Below, one piece after another: positions 1 through 6,949 of a stretch of 10,664 nt of DNA. The stretch is from Burkholderiaceae bacterium. GTDB taxonomy: Bacteria > Pseudomonadota > Gammaproteobacteria > Burkholderiales > Burkholderiaceae. Below the pieces are notes generated by a model. That model was not told where the DNA came from and did no database searches. It saw nothing but the letters and a program-made list of their open reading frames with translations. A program made the position numbers and the translations under genes. The stretch's first letter is position 1. Each line of letters opens with the position of its first letter. Location: contig JALORV010000052.1 of NCBI GenBank assembly GCA_025458735.1, positions 1-10,664 of the forward strand, read 5' to 3'.

Positions 1-2216
1 GTGCGGATCACCCGCGCGAGGTGCGTGCGGTCGCGCACCTGCACCTTGAAGTGGATCAGCGCCACCTGGGCGTCCTCGTCGTCCACATGCACGTTGAGGA
101 TGTTCGACTCGGCCTCGGCGATGGCCACGGCGATGCGGCCCAGCACTCCGCGCTCGTTGCCGGCGCTGACATCCAGCCCCACCGTGAAGTGGGTGGCCGG
201 ATCGCGCGCCCACTGCAGCTCGATCCAGCGGTCCGGGTCGGCCCGCCGGGCGCGCAGCGCATGCACGCAATCGGCCTGGTGCACGGCCAGGCCCTGGCCC
301 TTGCGGATGTGGCCGACGATCGCGTCGCCGGGAATCGGGTGGCAGCAGTTGGCCATCTGCACCGCCATGCCTTCGGTGCCCCGCACGACCACGGGCACTG
401 CCGTCGGCAGCGACGCCGCGCCGGCGGCGGACTCGCCGGCGACTTCCGAGCCGGCGGCGAGCGCCAGTTGCCGTGCCACCACCGCGGCCAGGCGCCGGCC
501 GAGGCCGATGTCGGCGTACAGCGCCGCGCGTGACTCGATCTCGGCCTGGCGGATCACGTCGTCCCACTGGGCCTCGGTGACGGTGCCGAGCGACAGGTTG
601 AACTGACGCGCCGCCTGCGCGAGCAGGCGCTCGCCGAGCTCGGCCGACTCGTCGAACTTCATCGTGCGCAGGAAATGGCGGATTTCCGAGCGCGCCTTGC
701 CGGTGCGCACGAACGACAGCCACGCCGGATTCGGCCGCGCCACCGGGCCGGTGACGATCTCGACCATGTCGCCGTTGCGCAGCGCCGTGCGCAGCGGCTG
801 GATCTCGCCGTTGATGCGGGCGGCCACGGTCTTGTTGCCGACATCGGTGTGGATGCCGTAGGCGAAGTCCACCGCCGTGGCGCCGCGCGGCAGCGAGACG
901 ATCTTGCCCTTCGGCGTGAAGACGTAGACCTTGTCGGGGAACAGGTCGACCTTGATGTGCTCGAGGAACTCGCCGGAGTCGCCGGTGTGGCGCTGGATCT
1001 CGAGCAGCGACTGCAGCCACTGGTGGGTGCGCGACTGCAGCTCCGAGAGATTCGAGTCGTCGTCCTTGTACAGCCAGTGGGCGGCGACGCCGCTTTCGGC
1101 GACGTGGTGCATCTCTTTCGTGCGGATCTGGAACTCGACCGGTGTCCCGTAGGGGCCGATCAGCGTCGTGTGCAGCGACTGGTAGCCGTTGACCTTCGGA
1201 ATGGCGATGTAGTCCTTGAACTTGCCCGGCACGGGCTTGTACAGGCTGTGCAGCGCGCCGAGCGCGAGATAGCACTCCGGCACCTTGTCCACGACGATGC
1301 GGAAACCGTAGATGTCCAGCACTTCCGAGAACGACAGGTTCTTTTCCGCCATCTTGCGGTAGATGCCGAACAGCGTCTTTTCCCGGCCGTAGACCTCGGC
1401 GCGCAGCTTGTGCTCGGACAATGCCTTGCGCACCGACTGCAGGATCTTCGACAGCAGTTCGCGGCGGTTGCCGCGCGCCGCCAGCACCGCCCGCTGCAGC
1501 ACGCGATGGCGCAGCGGGTGCAGATGCTGGAAGGCGAGTTCCTCGAGTTCGCGGAAGATGTTGTTCAGCCCCAGCCGGTGCGCGATCGGGGCGTAGATCT
1601 CCAGCGTCTCGCGCGCGATGCGGCGGCGCTTCTCGGGCTCGACGGCGTCGAGCGTGCGCATGTTGTGCAGGCGGTCGGCTAGCTTGATCAGCATGACGCG
1701 CACGTCGCGCGCCATCGCCAGCAGCATCTTGCGGAAGTTCTCGGCCTGCGCCTGCTCGGTCGAGGAAAACTGCAGCTTGTCGAGCTTCGAGACGCCGTCG
1801 ACCAGTTCGGCGACGATGGCACCGAATTTCTCCACGAGCTGCTGCTTCGGGATGCCGGAGTCTTCCAGCACGTCGTGCAGCAGTGCGGCCTGGATGGCGG
1901 CGCCGTCCAGCCGCCAGTCGGTCAGGATCTCGGCGACCGCCAGCGGGTGGGTGATGTAGGGCGCACCGCTGCGACGGAACTGGCCAAGGTGCGCCTCGTC
2001 CGAGAAGCGGAACGCGTCCTTGATCTTCTGCACGTCGGAGGACGGCAGGTACTTTTTTACGCGCTCGGAAAGGGTGGCGACGGTGGCGACGCCATTGGCG
2101 GCCGCTTCGGCCGGCTCACTGCGCCAGACGGCCTTTTTCAGCGCCTCGGCGGCGCGCCGTGCAAAGCCGGGCTGCGGTGCCGGTCCGGCAGGGGTGGCGG
2201 GATTCTCTGGCTGCAT
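1..2216 (-). CDS. spoT: Bifunctional (p)ppGpp synthetase/hydrolase SpoT (3' end cut by window)
   Basis: SpoT makes and degrades the stringent-response alarmone (p)ppGpp in the cytoplasm. 738 complete codons are present; by comparison with E. coli SpoT about 20 C-terminal residues lie outside the window. Domains in order: HD hydrolase (about 65-220) with HDVLED at 114-119 and D181/N185; synthetase (about 270-385) with YGREK at 276-280, KFKD at 332-335 and catalytic E361 in VEFQIRT; TGS (about 421-490); a conserved Cys region with C624, C625 and C650; and a C-terminal ACT domain from about 665. The intact HDxxED indicates an active hydrolase. The KxKD form of the RxKD loop, rather than ExDD, argues for SpoT/Rel and against RelA. 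The start is the first ATG after an in-frame TGA 30 bases upstream, so the roughly 45-residue Ala/Pro-rich extension beyond E. coli SpoT is probably real, although no strong ribosome site is seen. It lies 54 bases after rpoZ and is probably cotranscribed with it. Confidence 0.97.
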   Translation of the reverse strand, partial: MQPENPATPAGPAPQPGFARRAAEALKKAVWRSEPAEAAANGVATVATLSERVKKYLPSSDVQKIKDAFRFSDEAHLGQFRRSGAPYITHPLAVAEILTDWRLDGAAIQAALLHDVLEDSGIPKQQLVEKFGAIVAELVDGVSKLDKLQFSSTEQAQAENFRKMLLAMARDVRVMLIKLADRLHNMRTLDAVEPEKRRRIARETLEIYAPIAHRLGLNNIFRELEELAFQHLHPLRHRVLQRAVLAARGNRRELLSKILQSVRKALSEHKLRAEVYGREKTLFGIYRKMAEKNLSFSEVLDIYGFRIVVDKVPECYLALGALHSLYKPVPGKFKDYIAIPKVNGYQSLHTTLIGPYGTPVEFQIRTKEMHHVAESGVAAHWLYKDDDSNLSELQSRTHQWLQSLLEIQRHTGDSGEFLEHIKVDLFPDKVYVFTPKGKIVSLPRGATAVDFAYGIHTDVGNKTVAARINGEIQPLRTALRNGDMVEIVTGPVARPNPAWLSFVRTGKARSEIRHFLRTMKFDESAELGERLLAQAARQFNLSLGTVTEAQWDDVIRQAEIESRAALYADIGLGRRLAAVVARQLALAAGSEVAGESAAGAASLPTAVPVVVRGTEGMAVQMANCCHPIPGDAIVGHIRKGQGLAVHQADCVHALRARRADPDRWIELQWARDPATHFTVGLDVSAGNERGVLGRIAVAIAEAESNILNVHVDDEDAQVALIHFKVQVRDRTHLARVIR

Positions 2217-2270
2217 CGTGCTGGCCGGGCGTCTGGGCTGGCGTCACACGATGCGATCCACGGTGCAGTC

Positions 2271-2474
2271 TCAGGTCGGGACCTTGCGGAGCATCTCGAT
2301 GCCGACCTTGCTCTGCGCAATTTCGCGCAGCGCGGCGACGGCGGGCTTGTCCTTGGTGTCGATCTTCGGCGTGTGGCCCTGCGCCAGCTGGCGGGCACGG
2401 TAGGCGGCAGCCAGCGCAAGCTGGAAGCGGTTGGGAATCTGCTTCAGGCAATCTTCGACGGTGATGCGGGCCAT
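2271..2474 (-). CDS. rpoZ: DNA-directed RNA polymerase omega subunit
   Basis: This encodes a 67-residue omega subunit, the small RNA polymerase component that helps assemble beta' and forms part of one ppGpp-binding site in proteobacteria. The N-terminus [20 protein letters not shown] and the following AAYRARQL are the hallmark of the family; this N-terminal Met-Ala-Arg region contacts ppGpp in E. coli. The protein is shorter than E. coli RpoZ (91 residues) because it lacks the C-terminal tail, a length usual in betaproteobacteria. It sits between gmk (78 bases upstream) and spoT (54 bases downstream), a conserved arrangement. A TAGAAT -10 candidate ends about 30 bases before the start, so it may be transcribed independently of gmk. 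The ribosome site is weak (GAGAG just upstream). Confidence 0.96.
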   Translation of the reverse strand: MARITVEDCLKQIPNRFQLALAAAYRARQLAQGHTPKIDTKDKPAVAALREIAQSKVGIEMLRKVPT

Positions 2475-2504
2475 GGGCGCTCTCGAGGGAAACCGGGATG
2501 CCCG

Positions 2505-2510
2505 ATTCTA
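2505..2510 (-). promoter_or_regulatory. Candidate -10 element of the rpoZ-spoT promoter
   Basis: On the minus strand the hexamer TAGAAT differs from TATAAT at one base and lies about 30 bases before the rpoZ start, giving a short leader. No good -35 is visible (GCGGGG at 17-bp spacing). The same octamer TAGAATCG occurs at the kinase promoter candidate near 4208. A 7-bp inverted repeat (GGATGCC at 2496-2502, GGCATCC at 2520-2526) brackets it and may be chance. No terminator is seen between gmk and rpoZ, so read-through from gmk remains possible. Confidence 0.45.
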
Positions 2511-2552
2511 ACCGAGGCAGGCATCCGCCCCGCAGCGGCGTGCGTGTGCAGC

Positions 2553-3206
2553 TCAGCCGATGCCGAGCTGGGCAAAGAGGTCGTGATGCCGCGCTGCCTG
2601 GCTGGCATAGCGCAGCCGGGTCGCAGTGACGATTGCGGACAGCTGCGCGAGCGCTGCCGCGAAGTCCTCGTTGATGATGACGTAATCGAACTCCGGCGCA
2701 TGGGCGATCTCGCTGCCGGCGGCGAGCAGCCGCCGGGTGATCACCGGCGTGCTGTCCTGCCCGCGCTTGTGCAGCCGCGCCTCCAGCGCGTCGATCGAAG
2801 GGGGCAGGATGAACACGCCGACCGCGTGCGCGTAGCGCGCCTTGATCTGCCGCGCACCCTGCCAGTCGATCTCGAGCAGCACGTCGATGCCCGCGCGCAG
2901 CTGGGACTCGATCCACAGCCGCGAGGTCGCGTAGAAATTGCCGTGCACCTCGGCGCTCTCGAGGAACTCGCCGGCCGCGCGCCGCCGCATGAACTCGTCG
3001 ACTGTCACGAAGTGGTATTCGCGGCCGTCGGTCTCGCCCGGCCGCGGTGGCCGCGTCGTGTGGGAGACCGACAGCGCGATGCCGGCATCCTGCGCCAGCA
3101 GCGCGTTGACCAGCGTCGACTTGCCGGCGCCCGACGGGGCGACCACGAGAAAGACGTTGCCGGCATGGCTGCCGTCGAGTGCGGGCAGGGTGGGTGTGGG
3201 GTTCAT
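2553..3206 (-). CDS. gmk: Guanylate kinase
   Basis: Gmk phosphorylates GMP to GDP with ATP in purine nucleotide synthesis and salvage. The 217-residue protein has the P-loop APSGAGKS at 23-30, followed by [21 protein letters not shown], the GMP-binding Ser/Arg/Tyr region, then [15 protein letters not shown] and [12 protein letters not shown]; all are diagnostic of guanylate kinases. A short N-terminal tail of about 17 residues precedes the first beta strand, slightly longer than in E. coli (207 residues). Its start codon overlaps the yicC stop as ATGA, which suggests translational coupling. (p)ppGpp inhibits Gmk in many bacteria, so its linkage to spoT and rpoZ is functionally sensible, though this enzyme's sensitivity cannot be read from sequence. 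Confidence 0.97.
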   Translation of the reverse strand: MNPTPTLPALDGSHAGNVFLVVAPSGAGKSTLVNALLAQDAGIALSVSHTTRPPRPGETDGREYHFVTVDEFMRRRAAGEFLESAEVHGNFYATSRLWIESQLRAGIDVLLEIDWQGARQIKARYAHAVGVFILPPSIDALEARLHKRGQDSTPVITRRLLAAGSEIAHAPEFDYVIINEDFAAALAQLSAIVTATRLRYASQAARHHDLFAQLGIG

Positions 3207-4105
3207 TCGAGGTTCTGGATCTGTTCGCGCATCTGCTCGATCAGCAGCTTCAGCTCGACCGAGGCGTTGGTCATCTCGATCGCCGCGGCCTTGGAGCCCA
3301 GCGTGTTGGCTTCGCGGTTGAGTTCCTGCATCAGGAAGTCGAGGCGCCGTCCGACCGGCCCGCCGGCATCGAGCACGCGGCGCACCTCGTTCACGTGCGT
3401 GGTCAGCCGCTTCAGTTCCTCGTCCACGTCCATGCGCAGGCCGTACAGCGTCACTTCCTGGCGGATGCGGTCAGCCACCTCCTCGCGCGTCAGCGTGGCG
3501 GCGGCAGCCAGCGTGTTGCCGAGCGCCTGCTCGAGCCGTTCAGCGAGCTTGCGTTCGACGGCGGCGAGCAGGTCGGGCGCGCGCGCCTTGACCTGGGCGG
3601 CCACCGCATCGATCGCAGTGCAGTGCGCGAGCAGCACGTCGCGCAGGGCTGCACCTTCGCGCTGGCGCGACGCCGTGAGCGCATCGATGGCCTCGGCCAG
3701 CGCATCGAGCACCGCCGCGCGCAGCGCCTCGGGATCGGCCACCGGCGCGTCGACGATGCCGGGCCAGGCCAGGATCTCGGCGGTCGTGAGGGCGGCGGCG
3801 GCCGGCATGGCCGCGCCGACGTCGGCGGCCAGCGAGCGGAGCCGCTCGAGTGCCTGCGGGTTGATGCCGCCCGCTGTCTCGCCTTCACGACGGGCGATGC
3901 CGAGGCGGCACTCCATCTTGCCGCGATTGACACGCGCGCTGATCGCCTCCCGCAGCGCCGGCTCGGCGCTGCGCAACTCGTCGGGATAGCGCACCGACAG
4001 GTCGAGGAAACGCGAGTTCACCGACTTCAGTTCGACGGTGACGGGACCGATCGCCGTCGGGCGGCTGGCCACCGCGAAGCCGGTCATGCTCGCAACGGGT
4101 TTCAT
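3203..4105 (-). CDS. yicC: YicC/YloC family endoribonuclease
   Basis: This encodes a 300-residue member of the YicC family (N-terminal YicC-like domain, C-terminal DUF1732). E. coli YicC has been reported as an endoribonuclease involved in small-RNA and mRNA turnover. Family marks are the N-terminal [24 protein letters not shown] at about 26-43, GKMECRL, and the C-terminal [32 protein letters not shown] and the final [18 protein letters not shown]. The frame is open 15 codons further upstream, but the ATG at 4105 starts [10 protein letters not shown] as in homologues and has AGGGACG about 10 bases before it. It is the first gene of the minus-strand run, and its stop overlaps the gmk start. 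It is transcribed divergently from the kinase remnant. I see no clear promoter for it. Confidence 0.95.
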   Translation of the reverse strand: MKPVASMTGFAVASRPTAIGPVTVELKSVNSRFLDLSVRYPDELRSAEPALREAISARVNRGKMECRLGIARREGETAGGINPQALERLRSLAADVGAAMPAAAALTTAEILAWPGIVDAPVADPEALRAAVLDALAEAIDALTASRQREGAALRDVLLAHCTAIDAVAAQVKARAPDLLAAVERKLAERLEQALGNTLAAAATLTREEVADRIRQEVTLYGLRMDVDEELKRLTTHVNEVRRVLDAGGPVGRRLDFLMQELNREANTLGSKAAAIEMTNASVELKLLIEQMREQIQNLE

Positions 4106-4183
4106 CGGGCGTCGTCCCTGCTCAGATGCGTCCCGGCGGTCTCGAACCACCGGTATGGCCGTGTTTTCGAGCCTAATGAAGGC

Positions 4184-4213
4184 TTCGGGACGACCAACCC
4201 TTTTCGCTAGAAT
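4184..4213 (+). promoter_or_regulatory. Candidate sigma70-type promoter of the kinase gene
   Basis: TAGAAT at 4208-4213 is a good -10 with upstream GC (GCTAGAAT). A weak -35 (TTCGGG, 4184-4189) sits 18 bases upstream. The predicted transcription start near 4220 leaves a leader of about 20 bases before the ATG at 4243. The surrounding 4106-4242 is the divergent intergenic region with yicC. Confidence 0.45.
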
Positions 4214-4221
4214 CGTCCCGA
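4185..4221. repeat. Perfect 9-bp inverted repeat bracketing the kinase promoter
   Basis: TCGGGACGA (4185-4193) and TCGTCCCGA (4213-4221) are exact reverse complements separated by 19 bases, with centres 28 bases apart. One arm overlaps the weak -35 and the other the end of the -10 and the predicted start site. The position suits an operator for a dimeric repressor, but a repeat of this length can occur by chance in GC-rich DNA. Confidence 0.4.
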
Positions 4222-4242
4222 TATTCCCACGCAGCAGTGCTC

Positions 4243-5000
4243 ATGCCGGCGCAGACCAACGCATCCTTGCCCGAAGGCCTCGAAGTCGGCGGCTACCGCA
4301 TTGTAAAGAAGATATCCAGCGGCGGATTCTCGATCGTGTACCTCGCGACCGACGAGAACGGCAACTCGGTGGCGATCAAGGAGTACATGCCGGCGGCGCT
4401 CGCGCAGCGCAAGCCGGGCGAACTTTCGCCCTACGTCTCGCCCGAGAACCTCAACACCTACCGCATCGGCCTGAAGTGCTTCTTCGAGGAAGGGCGTGCG
4501 CTCGCCTCGATCTACCACCCGAACATCGTGCGGGTGATCAACTTCTTCCGCTCGAACGACACCGTCTACATGGTGATGAACTACGAGTCGGGCCGCTCGA
4601 CTGCGCGAGGTGCACTCCAACCGCCTGCTGCATCTCGACGTCAAGCCCGCCAATATCTACCTGCGCATGGACGGCACGCCGATCCTGCTCGATTTCGGCG
4701 CCGCGCGGCAGACCCTGCAGCGCGACATCAGCAAGACCTATCCGATGTACACGCCGGGCTTCGCGGCCCCGGAGCTTTACAAGCGCGACGCCGAGCTAGC
4801 TGATCTCGATGGTCGAGCGCTGCCTGCGGCTGAACTCGCTGGAGCGGCCGCAGACCGTCTATGCGGTGCAGAAGGAGCTGCTGCAGAATGTGCCGGAGCG
4901 GCCGGAGTTCTCGATCATGGAACGCACCGGCGCCCGCTGGCGCAGCCTCCAGGACCGCGTGACGCGGTTCATGAAGGACCACAACATCACGTGGTTCTAG
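4243..5000 (+). pseudogene. Eukaryotic-type Ser/Thr protein kinase, broken by two internal deletions/frameshifts
   Basis: Pieces of a Hanks-type Ser/Thr kinase lie in three frames. Piece 1 (4243 to about 4599) has the glycine loop SSGGFSIVY (25-33), ATP-binding K46 in VAIKEY, the helix-C region EEGRALASIYHPNIVR and the hinge VYMVMNYESG. Piece 2 (about 4601-4797, frame +1) has LREVHSNRLLHLDVKPAN (catalytic Asp at 4637, Lys at 4643), DFG at 4691-4699, and APE at 4766-4774. Piece 3 (about 4801-5000, another +1) has MVERCLRLNSLERPQTVYAV and a C-terminal basic tail ending ITWF. The stretch between hinge and catalytic loop is missing, as is the helix F-G region with its structural Asp after APE; I estimate about 30 and 50-60 residues. 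Translation from the start (ATG 4243, or GTG 4237) ends at a TGA at 4801-4803 after an out-of-frame tail. The remaining pieces carry no stop in their own frames, so the damage is recent or an assembly error. It normally pairs with the PP2C phosphatase downstream. Confidence 0.88.
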
Positions 5001-5004
5001 GCGG

Positions 5005-5028
5005 GCGAAAGTGCAACCCTACTTTCGC
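5005..5028. repeat. Perfect 8-bp stem hairpin just after the kinase stop
   Basis: GCGAAAGT (5005-5012) and ACTTTCGC (5021-5028) form an exact stem with an 8-base loop GCAACCCT, four bases after the kinase stop. No T-run follows directly, so it is not a classical terminator alone. It may be the first part of a two-hairpin element with 5040-5074. Confidence 0.55.
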
Positions 5029-5039
5029 GCGGTCAGTTT

Positions 5040-5074
5040 GAAAAATTCGCTGGCGAAGCCAGTCGAATTTTTTC
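5040..5074. terminator. Strong AT-rich hairpin, probable bidirectional terminator or REP-like element
   Basis: GAAAAATTCG (5040-5049) pairs with CGAATTTTTTC (5064-5074, one extra T), and inside it CTGGC (5050-5054) pairs with GCCAG (5058-5062) around a GAA loop, with one bulged T at 5063. The result is about 15 paired bases, with an A-run on one side and T-run on the other, so it could act in either direction. Its AT-rich arms stand out against the GC-rich surroundings. A termination role between kinase and phosphatase, or membership of a dispersed repeat family, cannot be separated from one copy. Confidence 0.55.
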
Positions 5075-5126
5075 ATCACAAAGACGGAAAGAGCTGGCAC
5101 TGTGCTACCTCGGGTGAGGAGCGCTG

Positions 5127-6065
5127 ATGCGGTTCTCGGTCTACCAGGAAAGCAAGAAGGGCGGCCGGCGGGTCAACCAGGACCGCATGGGCTACCTGTA
5201 CACGCGCGATTCGATGCTGATCCTGGTGGCCGACGGCATGGGCGGCCACGCGCGCGGCGAAGTCGCCTCGCAGATGACGCTGCAGACGATCGCCTCGATC
5301 TACCAGCGCGACGCCAAGCCGATCCTGCCGGACCCGACGCGCTTTCTCGAGGAGTCGGTGCTGGCCGCGCACCGCGAGCTGCACCGCTACCGCGCCGAGC
5401 ACAGCCTGCCGGAGGCGCCGCGCACGACGCTGGTCGCCTGCATCGTGCAGCAGGGCGTGGCGATCTGGGCGCATGTCGGCGACTCGCGCCTGTACCTGAT
5501 CCGCGGCGGCAAGATCCTCGAGCGCACCATCGATCACTCGCGGGTGCATCACCTGGTCCAGTCCGGGCTGATCCGGCCCGAGGATGCCAAGGACCATCCT
5601 GAGCGCAACCGCATCTTCAACTGCATCGGGGCCTACGTCGCGCCGACGGTGGAGGTCAGCCGGCCCTTTGCGATGCGCAACGGCGACACGCTGCTGCTGT
5701 GTTCCGATGGCCTGTGGGGTGCGCTCAACGATCGCCAGATTGCCGAGGCCTTCACCGGCAAGACGGTGATGCGGGCGGTGCCCGAGCTGATGGAACTTGC
5801 GCTCGAACTGTCGGGGCCGGAAGCCGACAACTGCACCGCCATCGCGATGACGTGGGCCGGTACCGAGTCGGTGGAAATGGTGCCGCCGACCGAAGACCCG
5901 GTGTCCACGCTGCTGATCCCGGAAGGCACGGTGGCGTCGACGATCCAGATGCCGCGCCACGGCGAACCGAGTGCCGACGAGGAACTCTCGGAAGACCAGA
6001 TCGACGACGCGGTGGCCGAGATCCAGAAGGCGATCCAGCGTTCGACGAAGCTGGTCAGCAAGTAG
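5127..6065 (+). CDS. PP2C-type Ser/Thr protein phosphatase
   Basis: This encodes a 312-residue metal-dependent phosphatase of the PPM/PP2C family (Stp/PrpC type), which removes phosphate from Ser/Thr and usually opposes a Hanks-type kinase. The catalytic domain (about 1-243) holds all key motifs: RRVNQDR (14-20), DGMGGHARGE (36-45, metal-binding D36), VGDSRLYL (117-124, D119), LCSDGLWG (191-198, D194) and ADNCTAI (233-239, D234). No membrane segment or signal is seen, so it is cytoplasmic. A 65-70 residue tail follows the domain: a linker rich in P, E, T and S, then an acidic, predicted helical end (DEELSEDQIDDAVAEIQKAI) before a basic terminus. The start is set by GAGGAG at 5116-5121, five bases before ATG. 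The gene is intact although the kinase upstream is broken, so it may be an orphan here or act on other kinases' substrates. Confidence 0.94.
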   Translation: MRFSVYQESKKGGRRVNQDRMGYLYTRDSMLILVADGMGGHARGEVASQMTLQTIASIYQRDAKPILPDPTRFLEESVLAAHRELHRYRAEHSLPEAPRTTLVACIVQQGVAIWAHVGDSRLYLIRGGKILERTIDHSRVHHLVQSGLIRPEDAKDHPERNRIFNCIGAYVAPTVEVSRPFAMRNGDTLLLCSDGLWGALNDRQIAEAFTGKTVMRAVPELMELALELSGPEADNCTAIAMTWAGTESVEMVPPTEDPVSTLLIPEGTVASTIQMPRHGEPSADEELSEDQIDDAVAEIQKAIQRSTKLVSK

Positions 6066-6177
6066 CGGCCGGGCTCCCGCCGGCGCTTCCTCCCCGAACT
6101 GCGCAACGACGCCACCGGCGATCCCGGCGGGCTGCGGTAGCCTTGGCGGCTGATTCACGCCCTCCACAGGTTCCCGC

Positions 6178-6921
6178 ATGTCCCAATTGACGACTGCCCC
6201 GATGCGCTCCGGCGGTCGCCGGCCCGACGAGCTTCGCCCGGTGCGCCTGACGCGCGGCTACACGCGCCATGCCGAAGGCTCGGTGCTGGTCGAGTTCGGT
6301 GAGACGCGGGTGCTGTGCACGGCGAGCGTCGAGGAAAAAGTGCCGCCGTTTCTCAAGGGCAAGGGCAGCGGCTGGCTGACCGCCGAGTACGGCATGTTGC
6401 CGCGCTCCACCCACACGCGCAGCGACCGCGAGGCGGCGCGCGGAAAGCAGAGCGGGCGCACGCACGAGATCCAGCGGCTGATCGGCCGCAGCCTGCGCGC
6501 GGTTTTCGATCTTGCGGCCCTCGGCGAGCGCACGCTGCACCTGGACTGCGACGTGCTGCAGGCCGATGGCGGCACGCGCACGGCAGCAATCACAGGCGCC
6601 TACGTAGCGGCGGTGGATGCGGCCCGCTGGCTGCATGGCCGCGGACTGATCGCGGCGCTGCCGGTGCGCGACCATGTCGCTGCGGTTTCGGTCGGCATCG
6701 TGGCAGGCGTCGCTGTGCTCGATCTCGACTACGGCGAGGACTCGGGCTGCGAGACCGACATGAACGTCGTGATGACCGGCTCGGGCGGGTTTGTCGAAGT
6801 GCAGGGCACGGCCGAAGGGCGGCCGTTCGACGAATCGCAGCTTGCCGCCATGCTCGAGCTGGCCCGCCGCGGCATCGGCGCGCTGGTGGAGGCGCAGCGC
6901 CGGGCGCTGGCGCCCGCGTAG
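6178..6921 (+). CDS. rph: Ribonuclease PH
   Basis: RNase PH is a phosphate-dependent 3'-5' exoribonuclease that trims tRNA 3' ends, acting as a ring-shaped hexamer in the cytoplasm. The 247-residue protein matches E. coli RNase PH through its length: [20 protein letters not shown] (22-41), [16 protein letters not shown] (66-81), [16 protein letters not shown] (93-108), [15 protein letters not shown] (122-136), [14 protein letters not shown] (187-200) and [12 protein letters not shown]. The active-site aspartates D188 and D194 are present. The ATG at 6178 gives eight extra residues before [13 protein letters not shown], where E. coli starts; it is kept because AGG precedes it at suitable spacing, while the inner ATG at 6202 has no ribosome site. 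The 112-base gap from the phosphatase holds no clear promoter. rdgB follows after 28 bases. Confidence 0.96.
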   Translation: MSQLTTAPMRSGGRRPDELRPVRLTRGYTRHAEGSVLVEFGETRVLCTASVEEKVPPFLKGKGSGWLTAEYGMLPRSTHTRSDREAARGKQSGRTHEIQRLIGRSLRAVFDLAALGERTLHLDCDVLQADGGTRTAAITGAYVAAVDAARWLHGRGLIAALPVRDHVAAVSVGIVAGVAVLDLDYGEDSGCETDMNVVMTGSGGFVEVQGTAEGRPFDESQLAAMLELARRGIGALVEAQRRALAPA

Positions 6922-6949
6922 TCGGCGACCGCGCGCCGCGAAGGCAGCA

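Noticed and set aside
1875..3989. Very long open frame on the plus strand opposite spoT, rpoZ, gmk and yicC (704 codons)
   Set aside because: It spans several clearly identified genes on the other strand, its product is low-complexity and rich in Arg, Ala and Gly with no recognisable domain, and long antisense frames are expected in GC-rich DNA.
4237..4242. GTG at 4237 as the kinase start
   Set aside because: It adds only two residues to the ATG at 4243, has no better ribosome site, and does not change the interpretation.
5093..5109. TGGCAC near 5094 as a second sigma54 promoter for the phosphatase
   Set aside because: The base pair ten positions after GG is not GC, so the essential spacing fails.
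6076..6143. rph promoter or terminator signals (TAGCCT at 6138-6143; 8-bp stem CCCGCCGG/CCGGCGGG at 6076 and 6124)
   Set aside because: TAGCCT has two mismatches to the -10 and no -35. The stem arms are 40 bases apart and GC-only, as chance would give here.
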